DNA of 64,000 nucleotides. Origin: Lachnospiraceae bacterium. GTDB taxonomy: Bacteria > Bacillota > Clostridia > Lachnospirales > Lachnospiraceae. Shown here in pieces: positions 49,740 through 59,633 of the stretch; the first letter of the stretch is position 1, and each line of letters begins with the position of its first letter. The translations under genes were made by a program, and so were the position numbers. The notes beneath the pieces were generated by a model. That model had not been told where the DNA came from. It did no database searches and saw only the letters and a list, made by a program, of their open reading frames with translations. The stretch covers positions 1-64,000 of the forward strand of contig JAFZQU010000041.1 in NCBI GenBank assembly GCA_017620255.1, in the 5' to 3' direction.

Positions 49740-50204
49740 ATGTCAAAACGCGAACTCTATGAGACCAAAACGGAAGAGCTGCTGCTCCCCATCTTAGAAA
49801 GGCTCGGCTTCGATCTTTGGGATGTGGAATACGTCAAGGAAGGCAGCGAGTACTACCTGAGGGCCTACATCGACAAGGAAGGCGGCATCACCATCGACGA
49901 CTGTGTGGATGTCAGCCGGGAATTGTCGGACCTGCTCGATCAGACGGACCTGATCCCGGATGCCTACATTCTGGAAGTCAGTTCCCCGGGCCTTGGCAGG
50001 ACGCTCAAAAAGGAAAAAGAGTTTCAACGGAGCATCGGAAAGAGCGTGGATGTGAGGACATACAAGCCTCTTGACGGGCAGAAAGAGTTTTGCGGCACTC
50101 TGTTATCGTTTGACGGGGATGAGATCAGGATCGATGAGAACGGAGTGGAAAGAACCTTTCAAAAAGCAGACGTGGCAGTCGTGAAACTGTCCGTTATTCT
50201 GTAA
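49740..50204 (+). CDS. rimP: Ribosome maturation factor RimP
   Basis: This 154-residue protein has the YlxS/RimP pattern: LGFDLWDVEYVKEG near the start, YIDKEGGITIDDC, VSRELSDLLDQTD, LEVSSPGLGR at the end of the N-terminal domain, and an Sm-like C-terminal domain. RimP assists late 30S subunit assembly. It heads the conserved operon; AAAGGA lies near the ATG. nusA starts 32 bases downstream. Confidence 0.96.
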   Translation: MSKRELYETKTEELLLPILERLGFDLWDVEYVKEGSEYYLRAYIDKEGGITIDDCVDVSRELSDLLDQTDLIPDAYILEVSSPGLGRTLKKEKEFQRSIGKSVDVRTYKPLDGQKEFCGTLLSFDGDEIRIDENGVERTFQKADVAVVKLSVIL

Positions 50205-50236
50205 GATCAAAGTTCAATGACAAAGGAGATTACAAG

Positions 50237-51460
50237 ATGAACAAGGAATTGATGGAAGCGCTGACGATCCTGGAAAAGGAGAAAAACATCAGCCGGGAAA
50301 CGCTTTTTGAGGCCATTGAGGCGTCAATCCTGTCGGCCTGCAAGAACCATTTCGGCAAGGCGGAAAACGTGAAAGTCGAGATCGATCACGAGACCTGCGA
50401 TTACCGCGTATACGCCGAGAAGGAAGTTGTGAAGGAAGTGGAGGATCCCGCGCTGCAGATCAGTGTGGCGGATGCGAAAGCGCTCAAGGGCAAAGCCAAA
50501 GTGGGCGACATCGTACAGGTGGATATCGAATCCAAGGACTTCGGCAGGATCGCGACACAGAACGCGAAGAACCTGATCTTACAGAAGATCCGTGAAGAAG
50601 AGCGCTCCGTGATCTACAATCAGTTCCATGATAAGGAAAAGAGCGTTGTGACCGGTGTTGTACAAAGATACGCCGGCAGAAACTTAAGCATCGATCTCGG
50701 CAAGGCGGATGCTCTCCTTACAGAGAACGAACAGGTAAAGAGCGAGCACTTAAAGCCCAACGACCGTGTAAAGGTTTATGTGCTTGAAGTCAAGAACGGC
50801 AACAAAGGTGCCAGGATCCTTGTCAGCAGAACGCATCCGGAACTGGTGCGTCATCTGTTTGAAGAAGAGGTTACGGAAGTACGCGACGGCACAGTCGAGA
50901 TCATGGCCATTGCCAGAGAACCCGGCAGCAGGACCAAGATCGCCGTATGGTCGAACGATCCCGACGTGGATCCGGTCGGTGCCTGTGTCGGTATGAACGG
51001 AAGCCGTGTCAACGCCATCGTGGATGAGTTGAACGGTGAGAAGATCGATATCATCAACTGGGATGAGAACCCCGGTTTCCTGATCGAGAACGCACTGTCT
51101 CCCGCAAAAGTCGTATTCGTTATCGCGGACGGCGACGAGAAGACGGCGAAAGTCGTTGTGCCCGATTCGCAGTTATCGCTTGCGATCGGTAAGGAAGGAC
51201 AGAACGCAAGACTGGCAGCACGTCTGACAGGCTTCAAGATCGACATCAAGTCTGAGACGCAGGCGAAGGATTCGCCGGGATTCCGTCTCGAAGACTACTA
51301 TGATGATGAAGAGGAAGAATACGAGGACGGTGAATACGAAGAAGGCGAATACGCTGAAGGTGAGTACGAAGAGGGTGCTTACGAAGAGGATGCGGAAGCT
51401 GCGGATGCGTATGATGACGATGCCGACGACGCTGTCACCGGAGAAGACGACGGAGAATAA
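50237..51460 (+). CDS. nusA: Transcription termination/antitermination factor NusA
   Basis: This 407-residue protein has an N-terminal RNA-polymerase-binding domain, an S1 domain (about 130-200) and two KH domains (GACVGMNGSRVNAIVDEL and SLAIGKEGQNARLAARL). The C-terminal acidic repeat region of E. coli-type NusA is absent. Instead there is a tail of about 55 residues made of EYEEGEY-like acidic repeats. NusA controls pausing and termination and often its own operon. AAGGAG precedes the ATG. Confidence 0.97.
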   Translation: MNKELMEALTILEKEKNISRETLFEAIEASILSACKNHFGKAENVKVEIDHETCDYRVYAEKEVVKEVEDPALQISVADAKALKGKAKVGDIVQVDIESKDFGRIATQNAKNLILQKIREEERSVIYNQFHDKEKSVVTGVVQRYAGRNLSIDLGKADALLTENEQVKSEHLKPNDRVKVYVLEVKNGNKGARILVSRTHPELVRHLFEEEVTEVRDGTVEIMAIAREPGSRTKIAVWSNDPDVDPVGACVGMNGSRVNAIVDELNGEKIDIINWDENPGFLIENALSPAKVVFVIADGDEKTAKVVVPDSQLSLAIGKEGQNARLAARLTGFKIDIKSETQAKDSPGFRLEDYYDDEEEEYEDGEYEEGEYAEGEYEEGAYEEDAEAADAYDDDADDAVTGEDDGE

Positions 51461-51468
51461 AGAGTAGG

Positions 51469-51747
51469 ATGACTGCTGTTAAAATGCGCATGTGTGTTGC
51501 CTGCGGTACATTCGGAAACGGAAAAGAGATGTTTAGGATCGTGAAGAATGCGGACGGAACCGTCGCATACGATCCGACGGGCCGTATGGCAGGCAGAGGC
51601 GCTTATGTATGCAGGAATGCAGAATGCATTAAGACTGCGTTCCGGAAAAAAGGGTTTGACAGATCGCTGCATGCAAAGCTTTCAAAGGAAGCGGAAGAGA
51701 GCATACAGGCAGCGCTGTTTGAGGAGATGAATATCATTGAAGAATGA
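51469..51747 (+). CDS. ylxR: YlxR family RNA-binding protein (DUF448)
   Basis: This 92-residue protein has the YlxR pattern: RMCVACGTFGNGKEMFRIVKN, then DPTGRMAGRGAYVCRNAEC. It is a small RNA-binding protein always found next to nusA in Firmicutes. It has a short gap (8 bases) after nusA and its last 11 bases overlap the ylxQ start. Confidence 0.93.
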   Translation: MTAVKMRMCVACGTFGNGKEMFRIVKNADGTVAYDPTGRMAGRGAYVCRNAECIKTAFRKKGFDRSLHAKLSKEAEESIQAALFEEMNIIEE

Positions 51748-52048
51748 TCGTGTCCTGCAGATGTTGTCCTTGGCACAGCGTGCGGGTAAAGTCGCAAGCG
51801 GCGAATTCATGACGGAATCGTCCGTCAAGGACGGGAAAGCGTTCCTGGTGGTCGTCGCGGCGGATGCCTCGGACAACACGAAGAAAAAATTTCGGGATAT
51901 GTGTGATTTTTACGGAGTGCCCTTCCTGATATACGGAAGCCTGGACAGTCTCGGGCATGCCATCGGTAAGGAGTTCCGCGCGTCGCTTTGCGTGACGGAT
52001 GCAGGGCTTGCAGGGCAAATAGAGAAAAAGGCAACGGAGGTAGTGTGA
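51737..52048 (+). CDS. ylxQ: YlxQ, ribosomal protein L7Ae-like
   Basis: This 103-residue L7Ae-family protein starts at TTG 51737 inside the ylxR end. The pattern LSLAQRAGKVASGEF, then VVVAADASDNTKKKF is diagnostic. Such proteins bind kink-turn RNA; YlxQ's partner RNA is not settled. The TTG start overlapping the previous gene implies translational coupling. infB starts 4 bases after its stop. Confidence 0.9.
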   Translation: MKNDRVLQMLSLAQRAGKVASGEFMTESSVKDGKAFLVVVAADASDNTKKKFRDMCDFYGVPFLIYGSLDSLGHAIGKEFRASLCVTDAGLAGQIEKKATEVV

Positions 52049-52051
52049 AGT

Positions 52052-54889
52052 ATGGCGAAGATGAGAGTACACGAGTTAGCAAAGGAAATAGATCAGGCCA
52101 GTAAAGATGTGGTCGCGGTGCTTGCGGAAGCAGGTATTACGAAAACGGCGTCTTCTTCCTTAGAGGATGACCAGATCGCCCTGGTGCGCGAGAAATTCGG
52201 CGTCAAGGCGGCACCTGCAAAGGCGGAAAAACCGGCCAAGGCAGCAAAGGAAGAAAAGGCGGAAAAGCCTGCAAAGGCCGAGAAGTCCGCTGAAAGGCCG
52301 GCGGAAAAACCTGCGGAAAAGCCTGCCGAGAAACCGGCGGCAGCAGGCGAGAAGAAGGCACCTGCCGGGGCAGCACCCGTTAAGAAGAAAAAGACCAATA
52401 TCATCTTTGTCAGCAATCCGCACAACAGCCAGGACAGACGCGGCGGAATGAGCGGCGGCCGTCCCCAGCCTGCAGGTCCGAGACCTGCAAGACCGGCGGA
52501 ACCGCACGGCAGACCACAGGGCAGGATCGTTCCGAACGTGAAACCGCTTGCGCCCGGCGAGAGCAGATTACTGCAGGAGCGCGAACAGGCGGCAGCGAAC
52601 CGTAGAGCAGCGGAGGCAAATCATGCAACAGATAACAAAAATGTTGAAAAAGGCAGGGAAACTGACCAGGCAGCTCCGGCACCTGTACAAAGGGATCCTG
52701 GTGTTAGCCGTCCTGATAGCGGCCGGACTGACAGCCCTAACAGAGTACAGGAACATAGAGAAGAGGAGAGGCCTGTAAAACGCGAAGGCGGGATCAAGGT
52801 CCAGACGCAGGGAGACCGCAGAGGCGGGATCAAAGTCCAGACGCAGGGTGACCGCAGGGGCGCGGGCCGTCCCGGTGCAGAGCGCAGGGGCAACACCATC
52901 ATCACGCAGAGCCAGCGCGGACAGGGCGGCGGACGCGGCGGATTTGCAGCTTCCGCACAGCCTGAGAACAAGCGTCCGGATCAGGGCAGACGCCATGATA
53001 ACGACAGACGCAACAAAGAGAAGACTTATCAGACGGAAGACGGCTTCAGGGGCGGCAAGAACTCCAAGGGCAAGCAGGTCAAGCAGTTAGAGCGCCCGTC
53101 TGAGAGAAAGAATGAAGTAAAAGAAGAAGAGAAGATCAAAGTAATTACGCTTCCGGAGACCTTGACGATCAAGGAACTCGCCGAGAAGATGAAGATCCAG
53201 CCTGCAGTGATCATCAAGAAACTGTTCCTGCAGGGCAAGGTCGTGACCGTGAACCAGGAGATCACCTACGAGCAGGCCGAAGAGATCGCTGTAGAATTCG
53301 ATATCCTTTGCGAGAAGGAGATCGTTGTGGACGTGATCGAGGAACTGCTGAAGGAGGAAGAGGAGGACGAATCCTTAATGACCAAGCGTCCGCCCGTTAT
53401 CTGTGTCATGGGTCATGTTGACCATGGTAAGACTTCCCTTCTGGATGCGATCCGTAAGACGCATGTGATCGATAAGGAAGCCGGCGGTATCACGCAGGCG
53501 ATCGGTGCCTACGTGGTAAATACCAAGGGTCAGAAGATCACCTTCTTGGATACGCCCGGTCATGAAGCGTTCACGGCCATGCGTATGCGTGGTGCGAATT
53601 CCACGGATATCGCGATCTTAGTCGTTGCAGCGGATGACGGTGTGATGCCGCAGACCGTTGAGGCGATCAACCACGCCAAGGCAGCAGGGATCGAGATCGT
53701 TGTTGCGGTCAACAAGATCGATAAGCCGGGTGCAAATATCGAGAGAGTGAAACAGGAACTGTCGGAGTACGAGCTGGTTCCGGAAGACTGGGGCGGTTCC
53801 ACCGTCTTTGCACCGGTATCCGCAAAGACCGGCGAGGGTATCGACAACCTGCTTGATATGATCTTACTTACCAGCGAGATCCTCGAGCTCAAGGCAAACG
53901 CCAAGAGAAGGGCAAGAGGTATCGTGATCGAGGCAGAGCTCGACAAGGGACGCGGTCCCGTTGCGACCGTGCTCGTACAGAAAGGTACCCTGCACGTGGG
54001 TGATTTTATCGCCGCAGGTGCCTGCCACGGTAAAGTCCGTGCGATGATCAACGATGTGGGCAAACGCGTCAAGGAAGCGGGTCCGTCCACACCGGTTGAG
54101 ATCCTCGGTTTAAATGATGTGCCCAACGCCGGTGAGATCTTTGTTTCGCCGGAGAACGATAAAGAAGCCAGAAACTTCGCCCAGACCTTCATTTCACAGA
54201 ACAAGGTCAAGCTGCTTGATGAGACCAAGAACAAGATGTCTCTGGACGATCTGTTCTCGCAGATCCAGGCAGGCAATCTGAAGGAACTGAACGTCATCAT
54301 CAAAGCGGATGTGCAGGGTTCCGTGGAAGCGGTCAAGGAAAGTCTGTTAAAGCTTTCCAACGAGGAAGTGGTACTGAAGTGCATCCACAGCGGTGTCGGT
54401 GCGATCAACGAATCGGATGTGATCTTGGCCAGCGCCAGCAACGCGATCGTCATCGGTTTCAACGTGCGTCCCGACGCGACCGCCAAGGCAACGGCCGAGA
54501 CGGAAGGCGTGGATATCAGACTGTACGATGTCATCTATAAGGCGATCGAAGATATGGAAGCAGCCATGAAGGGCCTGCTCGATCCGATCTTTGAGGAGAA
54601 GGTGATCGGTCATGCCGAGATCCGTCAGATCTTCAAGGCTTCCGGCATCGGCAACATTGCGGGTTCCTATGTGCTTGACGGTACCTTCCAGCGCGGCTGT
54701 TCCGTACGTATCAGCCACGAGGGCGAGCAGATCTACGAGGGCAAGCTGGCCAGCTTAAAGCGTTTCAAGGACGACGTCAAGGAAGTAAAAGCCGGATTCG
54801 AATGCGGTCTGGTATTCGAGGACTTCCAGAACTTTACGGAACTCGATATCGTTGAGGCCTACATCATGGTAGAGGTACCGAGAACATGA
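52052..54889 (+). CDS. infB: Translation initiation factor IF-2
   Basis: In this 945-residue protein, IF-2N-like helices open it ([10 protein letters not shown]). A long low-complexity region (about 65-350) follows, rich in Lys/Pro/Ala/Glu and then Arg/Gly/Gln. A second IF-2N precedes the GTPase domain: GHVDHGKTS (about residue 453), [15 protein letters not shown] and SAKTGEGI. The EF-Tu-like and C-terminal domains that bind fMet-tRNA follow. IF-2 directs subunit joining. A 36-bp tandem repeat lies in the linker. The stop overlaps rbfA by ATGA. Confidence 0.98.
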   Translation: MAKMRVHELAKEIDQASKDVVAVLAEAGITKTASSSLEDDQIALVREKFGVKAAPAKAEKPAKAAKEEKAEKPAKAEKSAERPAEKPAEKPAEKPAAAGEKKAPAGAAPVKKKKTNIIFVSNPHNSQDRRGGMSGGRPQPAGPRPARPAEPHGRPQGRIVPNVKPLAPGESRLLQEREQAAANRRAAEANHATDNKNVEKGRETDQAAPAPVQRDPGVSRPDSGRTDSPNRVQEHREEERPVKREGGIKVQTQGDRRGGIKVQTQGDRRGAGRPGAERRGNTIITQSQRGQGGGRGGFAASAQPENKRPDQGRRHDNDRRNKEKTYQTEDGFRGGKNSKGKQVKQLERPSERKNEVKEEEKIKVITLPETLTIKELAEKMKIQPAVIIKKLFLQGKVVTVNQEITYEQAEEIAVEFDILCEKEIVVDVIEELLKEEEEDESLMTKRPPVICVMGHVDHGKTSLLDAIRKTHVIDKEAGGITQAIGAYVVNTKGQKITFLDTPGHEAFTAMRMRGANSTDIAILVVAADDGVMPQTVEAINHAKAAGIEIVVAVNKIDKPGANIERVKQELSEYELVPEDWGGSTVFAPVSAKTGEGIDNLLDMILLTSEILELKANAKRRARGIVIEAELDKGRGPVATVLVQKGTLHVGDFIAAGACHGKVRAMINDVGKRVKEAGPSTPVEILGLNDVPNAGEIFVSPENDKEARNFAQTFISQNKVKLLDETKNKMSLDDLFSQIQAGNLKELNVIIKADVQGSVEAVKESLLKLSNEEVVLKCIHSGVGAINESDVILASASNAIVIGFNVRPDATAKATAETEGVDIRLYDVIYKAIEDMEAAMKGLLDPIFEEKVIGHAEIRQIFKASGIGNIAGSYVLDGTFQRGCSVRISHEGEQIYEGKLASLKRFKDDVKEVKAGFECGLVFEDFQNFTELDIVEAYIMVEVPRT
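52787..52858 (+). repeat. 36-bp tandem duplication within infB
   Basis: Two in-frame 36-bp units (52787-52822 and 52823-52858), differing at four positions, each encode [12 protein letters not shown]. They lie in the Arg/Gly/Gln-rich linker and change its length by 12 residues. Confidence 0.85.
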
Positions 54890-55245
54890 GAAAGAACAGT
54901 ATCAAAAATACAAGGATCAATTCCGAGGTCATGCGCGACCTTTCCAATATCATCCGCGGGGAGATCAAGGACCCGAGGATCGCACCGCTCACCTGCGTGA
55001 CGGGCGTGGAGGTCGCACCGGACTTAAAAACATGCAAGGCATACATCAGCGTGCTCGGGGATGAAGAAGTCAGGGAAAAGACGATGGAAGGCTTGCGGAG
55101 CGCGGAAGGTTTTATCCGCAGACAGCTCGCATCCGACCTGAATCTGCGCAATACGCCGCAGATCACGTTTATCGCGGACACTTCGACCGAATACGGTATG
55201 CGCATGGACGGGATCATTAACGAAATCTGTGAAGATACACAGTAG
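54886..55245 (+). CDS. rbfA: Ribosome-binding factor A
   Basis: This 119-residue KH-like protein has [23 protein letters not shown], then [13 protein letters not shown] and the closing TPQITFIAD, all typical of RbfA. It binds the 30S subunit during 16S maturation and cold adaptation. It is translationally coupled to infB through ATGA. nrnA follows after 9 bases. Confidence 0.97.
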   Translation: MRKNSIKNTRINSEVMRDLSNIIRGEIKDPRIAPLTCVTGVEVAPDLKTCKAYISVLGDEEVREKTMEGLRSAEGFIRRQLASDLNLRNTPQITFIADTSTEYGMRMDGIINEICEDTQ

Positions 55246-55254
55246 AATAAGAGT

Positions 55255-56202
55255 ATGAATTTATTAGAAGAGATCAAAGAAGCAAAACGGATCGGCATTG
55301 CCGGTCATGTGCGTCCGGACGGGGACTGTGTCGGTTCCTGCCTGGCGTTGTACAAATATCTGCAAAACGCAAGGCCGGACGCCAGTATCAAAGTCTATCT
55401 GGAGCCGGTGACTGCGGTGTTTTCCTTCCTCTACGGGTATGAGGATCTTGACAGCACGTTTGCGGCAGATGAACCGTTTGATGTGTTCATCGCACTGGAT
55501 GCGGGAGATTCGGAACGTCTGGGAGATGCCAGGGAACTGTTCCTTGCGGCAGGAAAGCGCCTCTGCTTTGACCACCATTTGAGCAATACGGGCTATGCGG
55601 ATAAAAACGAGATAAAGCCTGAGGCAAGTTCCACCTGCGAAGTGCTTTTTACGCATTTTGAAAAGGAATATATCGATCAGGATGTTGCCAAGGCGCTCTA
55701 CACGGGCATTGTGCATGATACGGGCGTTTTCCAGTATTCCTGTATGTCGAGGGAAACCTTCGGCATTGTCGGGGAACTGATCGGCTACGGGTTTGACGCG
55801 GCCAAGATCATCAGCGAGTCTTTTTACGAAAAGACCTATGTGCAAAATCAGATCCTGGGGCGTGCTTTGTTGGAGAGTATCCTTTTCATGGACGGGCGCT
55901 GCATCGCAAGCTGTATCGACAGGCGGATGATGGATTTCTACGGCGTCACGAGCGAGGATTTTGACGGCATCGTGAACCAGCTGCTTGTCACGAAGGGCTG
56001 CGAAGTCGCGATCTTCATGTACCAGACGGGAACGCTTGAATTCAAAGTCAGCATGCGTTCCAAAGGCAACGTCAATGTCGCCGAAGTCGCCTCTTATTTC
56101 AAGGGCGGCGGGCACGCAAGAGCCGCAGGCTGTACCATGATGGGCACCTACCGGGATGTCATCAACAATCTTTCCAAACATATCGAGAAACAGCTGTCAT
56201 GA
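55255..56202 (+). CDS. nrnA: DHH-family nanoRNase/pAp phosphatase NrnA
   Basis: This 315-residue DHH phosphoesterase has GHVRPDGDCVGS (motif I), ALDAGDSERLGD (motif II), CFDHHLSNTGYAD (DHH) and GIVHDTGVFQY (motif IV). The DHHA1 signature GGGHARAAG is at the end. NrnA degrades short RNA and dephosphorylates pAp; DHH/DHHA1 relatives also hydrolyse pGpG or c-di-AMP products. Its location after rbfA is conserved in Firmicutes. It overlaps truB by ATGA. Confidence 0.94.
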   Translation: MNLLEEIKEAKRIGIAGHVRPDGDCVGSCLALYKYLQNARPDASIKVYLEPVTAVFSFLYGYEDLDSTFAADEPFDVFIALDAGDSERLGDARELFLAAGKRLCFDHHLSNTGYADKNEIKPEASSTCEVLFTHFEKEYIDQDVAKALYTGIVHDTGVFQYSCMSRETFGIVGELIGYGFDAAKIISESFYEKTYVQNQILGRALLESILFMDGRCIASCIDRRMMDFYGVTSEDFDGIVNQLLVTKGCEVAIFMYQTGTLEFKVSMRSKGNVNVAEVASYFKGGGHARAAGCTMMGTYRDVINNLSKHIEKQLS

Positions 56203-57128
56203 ACGGTGTTCTGAATGTTTATAAGGAAAAAGGATATACGAGCCATGATGTGGTGGCAAAGCTCCGCGGGATCTGCCATCAGAAAAAGATCGGTCACACA
56301 GGGACGCTGGATCCCGATGCGACGGGCGTGCTGCCTGTCTGCTTCGGGAATGCAACGAAACTGTGTGATTTTTTAACGGATCAGACCAAGACCTATCAGG
56401 CGAAAATGCTGCTGGGGAAGACGAGCGACACCTATGATGCATCAGGAGTTATGTTAACCGAAGCGGACACCTCGCAGCTGACAAAGGAAGCGGTCGAAGC
56501 GGCCATTTTCTCGTTTGTACCGGGCTATGACCAGGTGCCGCCGATGTATTCCGCCAAGAAGGTCGGCGGGAAGAAACTCTACGAACTGGCAAGACAGGGC
56601 ATTGAGATCGAACGAAAGAGCGTGCCTGTCAAGATCGGGCCCATCGTGATCGATGAGATGGACCTGCCGCACGTGACTTTTACGGTGACCTGTTCGAAGG
56701 GCACCTACATCCGCTCACTGATCCATGATATCGGGCAGAAACTATCATGCGGAGCCCTGATGGAAGAACTTGTAAGGACACGGGTCTCTTCGTTTGCACT
56801 GGAAGATGCGATCCCGCTTTCCGAGATCGGGCGACTTGCCAAAGAAGGAGGGATCGAAGAGAAGATGATCCCGACAGACCGCGTGCTTTCGCATTATCCG
56901 GCGCTGACGGCGAAACCGGCGGCTGATAAACTGCTGGCGAACGGGAACAAGGTTAGTGCGGAATTGGTTTACATAAGTCAAAATCAAACAGATGCCGGCA
57001 ACGGTGGAGTGGTTGACATAACACAAAACCGTACCTGCCGCATATACGATTCAACAGGCCGCTTCATCGGCCTCTACAGCAGGGAAGAGGACGGCGGAAT
57101 CTTCCGCCCATATAAATTATTCTTATGA
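56199..57128 (+). CDS. truB: tRNA pseudouridine(55) synthase TruB
   Basis: In this 309-residue protein, GHTGTLDPDATGVLPV carries the catalytic Asp (about residue 38). QVPPMYSAKKVGG, YELARQG and the CSKGTYIRSLIHDIG motif are all in place. A C-terminal PUA-like region follows with a short insert. TruB makes the conserved T-loop pseudouridine in all tRNAs. It overlaps nrnA and ribF by ATGA on both sides. Confidence 0.97.
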   Translation: MNGVLNVYKEKGYTSHDVVAKLRGICHQKKIGHTGTLDPDATGVLPVCFGNATKLCDFLTDQTKTYQAKMLLGKTSDTYDASGVMLTEADTSQLTKEAVEAAIFSFVPGYDQVPPMYSAKKVGGKKLYELARQGIEIERKSVPVKIGPIVIDEMDLPHVTFTVTCSKGTYIRSLIHDIGQKLSCGALMEELVRTRVSSFALEDAIPLSEIGRLAKEGGIEEKMIPTDRVLSHYPALTAKPAADKLLANGNKVSAELVYISQNQTDAGNGGVVDITQNRTCRIYDSTGRFIGLYSREEDGGIFRPYKLFL

Positions 57129-58069
57129 TCATATTTGAGAACACACTGCATTTTCATACGGACCGTCCGACGGTTGTCGCGATCGGGAAATTTGACGGGA
57201 TCCACAAGGGACACATGGAGATCCTTAAGGAGATGCTGTCTTTTAAGAAGCAGGGTCTGGCAACGGCGATCCTGACTTTTACCGTACCGCCGCAAACACT
57301 GCTGCATGCACCGGGATCGGACGGGGCCATAGAACATGTCCTTACGACCAACCGGGAAAAACGCAAGATCTTCTCGGAACTCGGGATCGATTACTACGTG
57401 GAGATTCCGTTTGACGAAGCGGTCATGCAGATTTGCGCGGAGCAGTTTGTCAAACAGATCCTGTTGGAGCGCCTGAACATGCGCGCCATCGTCTGTGGAA
57501 ACGACTGCAGGTTCGGCTACGGGGGAAGCGGCGATACCGCCCTTTTAAAACGCATGGGAGAAGAACACTCCTTTACGGTGCGCGTGGTGGACAAGGTCTT
57601 TTGTAACGGCGTTGAGATCAGTTCGAGTGCGATCCGCACGGCGCTTCTGGCAGGCCGGATCGAAGAAGCCAACGCAATGCTGATGCGGCCGTATCTTTTT
57701 TACGGGGAAGTCGTGGAAGGACTCAAGATCGGAAGGACTTTGGGAATGCCGACCGTGAACCTGATCCCGGAAGAGGAGAAACTCCTGCCGCCAAAGGGCG
57801 TTTATTACTCGCGTGTGCTCCATATGGGGCAGGAATACCGCGCGATCACGAATATCGGCAGCAAGCCGACGATCCACGGCGACAAACCGGGGATCGGACT
57901 TGAGAGTTATCTGTATCATTTTTCGGAAGAGATCTATGGTGATTTTCTCTTCCTGTCCCTGTATCATTTTGTCAGGGATGAGATCGCATTTGACAGCATC
58001 GACGCGCTCAAAGCGCAGATGCAGCAGGATATAGAACAGGGAAGGATCTGGCACCGGGAGAATCTATGA
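57125..58069 (+). CDS. ribF: Bifunctional riboflavin kinase/FAD synthetase
   Basis: In this 314-residue protein, the N-terminal FMN adenylyltransferase domain has GKFDGIHKGHMEIL and CGNDCRFGYGGSGD. The C-terminal riboflavin kinase domain has GRTLGMPTVNL and the NIGSKPTIHG segment. It makes FMN and then FAD. It is linked to truB as in many Firmicutes and overlaps the cardiolipin synthase gene by ATGA. No FMN riboswitch is present, as expected inside an operon. Confidence 0.97.
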   Translation: MIIFENTLHFHTDRPTVVAIGKFDGIHKGHMEILKEMLSFKKQGLATAILTFTVPPQTLLHAPGSDGAIEHVLTTNREKRKIFSELGIDYYVEIPFDEAVMQICAEQFVKQILLERLNMRAIVCGNDCRFGYGGSGDTALLKRMGEEHSFTVRVVDKVFCNGVEISSSAIRTALLAGRIEEANAMLMRPYLFYGEVVEGLKIGRTLGMPTVNLIPEEEKLLPPKGVYYSRVLHMGQEYRAITNIGSKPTIHGDKPGIGLESYLYHFSEEIYGDFLFLSLYHFVRDEIAFDSIDALKAQMQQDIEQGRIWHRENL

Positions 58070-59610
58070 TCAAAGTTTTGAAAGCCTTATCCCGCATCGT
58101 GTTCAGCCGCGGACTGATCTTCGCGCTGATGATCCTGACTCAGCTGATCGTTCTGATCGGCGGGGGTCTCTTTCTTGCGGGCAAATTCCCGTACATTTAC
58201 TATGCGTGCTACCTGATCGCGGGCGTGATCCTGATCATCATCATCAACAAGGACGAGCCGGCGGAATTCAAGCTCACCTGGGCTGTGATCATCATTCTGC
58301 TGCCGGTACTCGGGGTGACGCTCTATTTATTCAATGCGTCAAACTGGGGCATGCCGGGCCTTCGGAACCGCGTCAACACGGAACTGATCTGCAGTAACCA
58401 TCTGATCAGGATCTCGAACGGGACCGAACGCGCGCTTCTTGAGCAGCCCAAGGTCTTTCAGCGTTTTGCGTATTACATGTATGATAAATGCTGTTTCCCG
58501 ACTTTCCACAACACGCGGGTGACCTATTATCCGACGGGCGCCGAAAAGCTGGAAGCGCTGATCGAAGAACTGAAGAAAGCGGAAAAATTCATCTTTATCG
58601 AATACTTCATCATCGGCAGGGGAGAGATCTGGGACCGCGTGCTTGCGATCCTGAAAGAAAAAGTCACGGAGGGCGTGGAAGTCAAAGTCATGTACGACGG
58701 GCTCTGTTCCCTGCTTTTGCTGCCGTACCGCTATCCGTACAAGCTGAGTGAATACGGGATCGAAGCCAAGATGTTCGCGCCGCTCATCCCGTTCCTGTCA
58801 ACGGCGCAGAATAACCGTGATCACCGCAAGATCGTCGTGATCGACGGAAAAGTCGCCTTCACGGGCGGCGTCAATCTGTCGGACGAATACGCCGGCTTAA
58901 AGATCGTCTACGGGCACTGGAAGGACGTCGGGATCAAACTCGAGGGCCGCGCGGTCTTATCCTTTACCAGAATGTTCATTCAGAACTGGAACCTGTACGG
59001 GAAGATCGAGATGAATTATGAGAAATATCTCGATGAGAGCGCTGTGGAGCACTTTGACCATGACGGGTTCGTGATCCCTTACGGCGATGTGCCGACCGAC
59101 GACCAGGAAGTCGGCAAGACCGTTTATTCCGATCTGTTCGTGAACGCGACCGAATACGTGCACATCATGATGCCGTATTTCATCGTGGACCGCGAATTCT
59201 ACAGCACTGTGCGTTATGCCGCGCTGCGCGGGATTGACGTGCGGCTGATTTTACCGCATATTCCGGACAAAAAGGCGGCGTTTGCGATGGCAAGGTCTTT
59301 CTACCCGGACCTGCTCTCATCCGGCGTAAAGGTGTACGAATACACCCCGGGCTTTGTCCATGCAAAAATCATGGTATCCGATGATATCGTGGCCACGGTA
59401 GGCTCCGTCAACCTGGACTACCGGAGCTTTTACCATCATTTCGAAAACGGTGTCTACCTGTATGATTCTTCCGTGATCTCTCAGATTGAAGATGATTTTC
59501 AAAAAACTATGCAGACAAGTATGCAGGTAGATATGGTATACTATAAAAAGATCAATGTGTTTGCAAGAGCATTCGGGCGTGTGCTCAGGCTGTTTGCGCC
59601 GTTGATGTGA
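58066..59610 (+). CDS. cls: Cardiolipin synthase-type phospholipase D enzyme
   Basis: This 514-residue protein has two N-terminal membrane segments (about 12-35 and 40-60), a third around 65-85, then two PLD domains. The HKD motifs are in NRDHRKIVVIDGKVAFTGG (about residue 252) and VHAKIMVSDDIVATVGS (about 430). It joins two phosphatidylglycerols to make cardiolipin. Its start overlaps ribF by ATGA, an unusual extension of the translation operon into lipid synthesis. The next gene follows after 23 bases. Confidence 0.92.
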   Translation: MIKVLKALSRIVFSRGLIFALMILTQLIVLIGGGLFLAGKFPYIYYACYLIAGVILIIIINKDEPAEFKLTWAVIIILLPVLGVTLYLFNASNWGMPGLRNRVNTELICSNHLIRISNGTERALLEQPKVFQRFAYYMYDKCCFPTFHNTRVTYYPTGAEKLEALIEELKKAEKFIFIEYFIIGRGEIWDRVLAILKEKVTEGVEVKVMYDGLCSLLLLPYRYPYKLSEYGIEAKMFAPLIPFLSTAQNNRDHRKIVVIDGKVAFTGGVNLSDEYAGLKIVYGHWKDVGIKLEGRAVLSFTRMFIQNWNLYGKIEMNYEKYLDESAVEHFDHDGFVIPYGDVPTDDQEVGKTVYSDLFVNATEYVHIMMPYFIVDREFYSTVRYAALRGIDVRLILPHIPDKKAAFAMARSFYPDLLSSGVKVYEYTPGFVHAKIMVSDDIVATVGSVNLDYRSFYHHFENGVYLYDSSVISQIEDDFQKTMQTSMQVDMVYYKKINVFARAFGRVLRLFAPLM

Positions 59611-59633
59611 TCTGACAACTTTGAGGTGGGATT

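Noticed and set aside
2893..57030. Recurring TTGACATWA words (2893, 33659, 33721, 57010) as a dispersed regulatory element
   Set aside because: Three lie inside unrelated coding frames with no -10 at the right distance, and nine-base matches of this kind are expected by chance.
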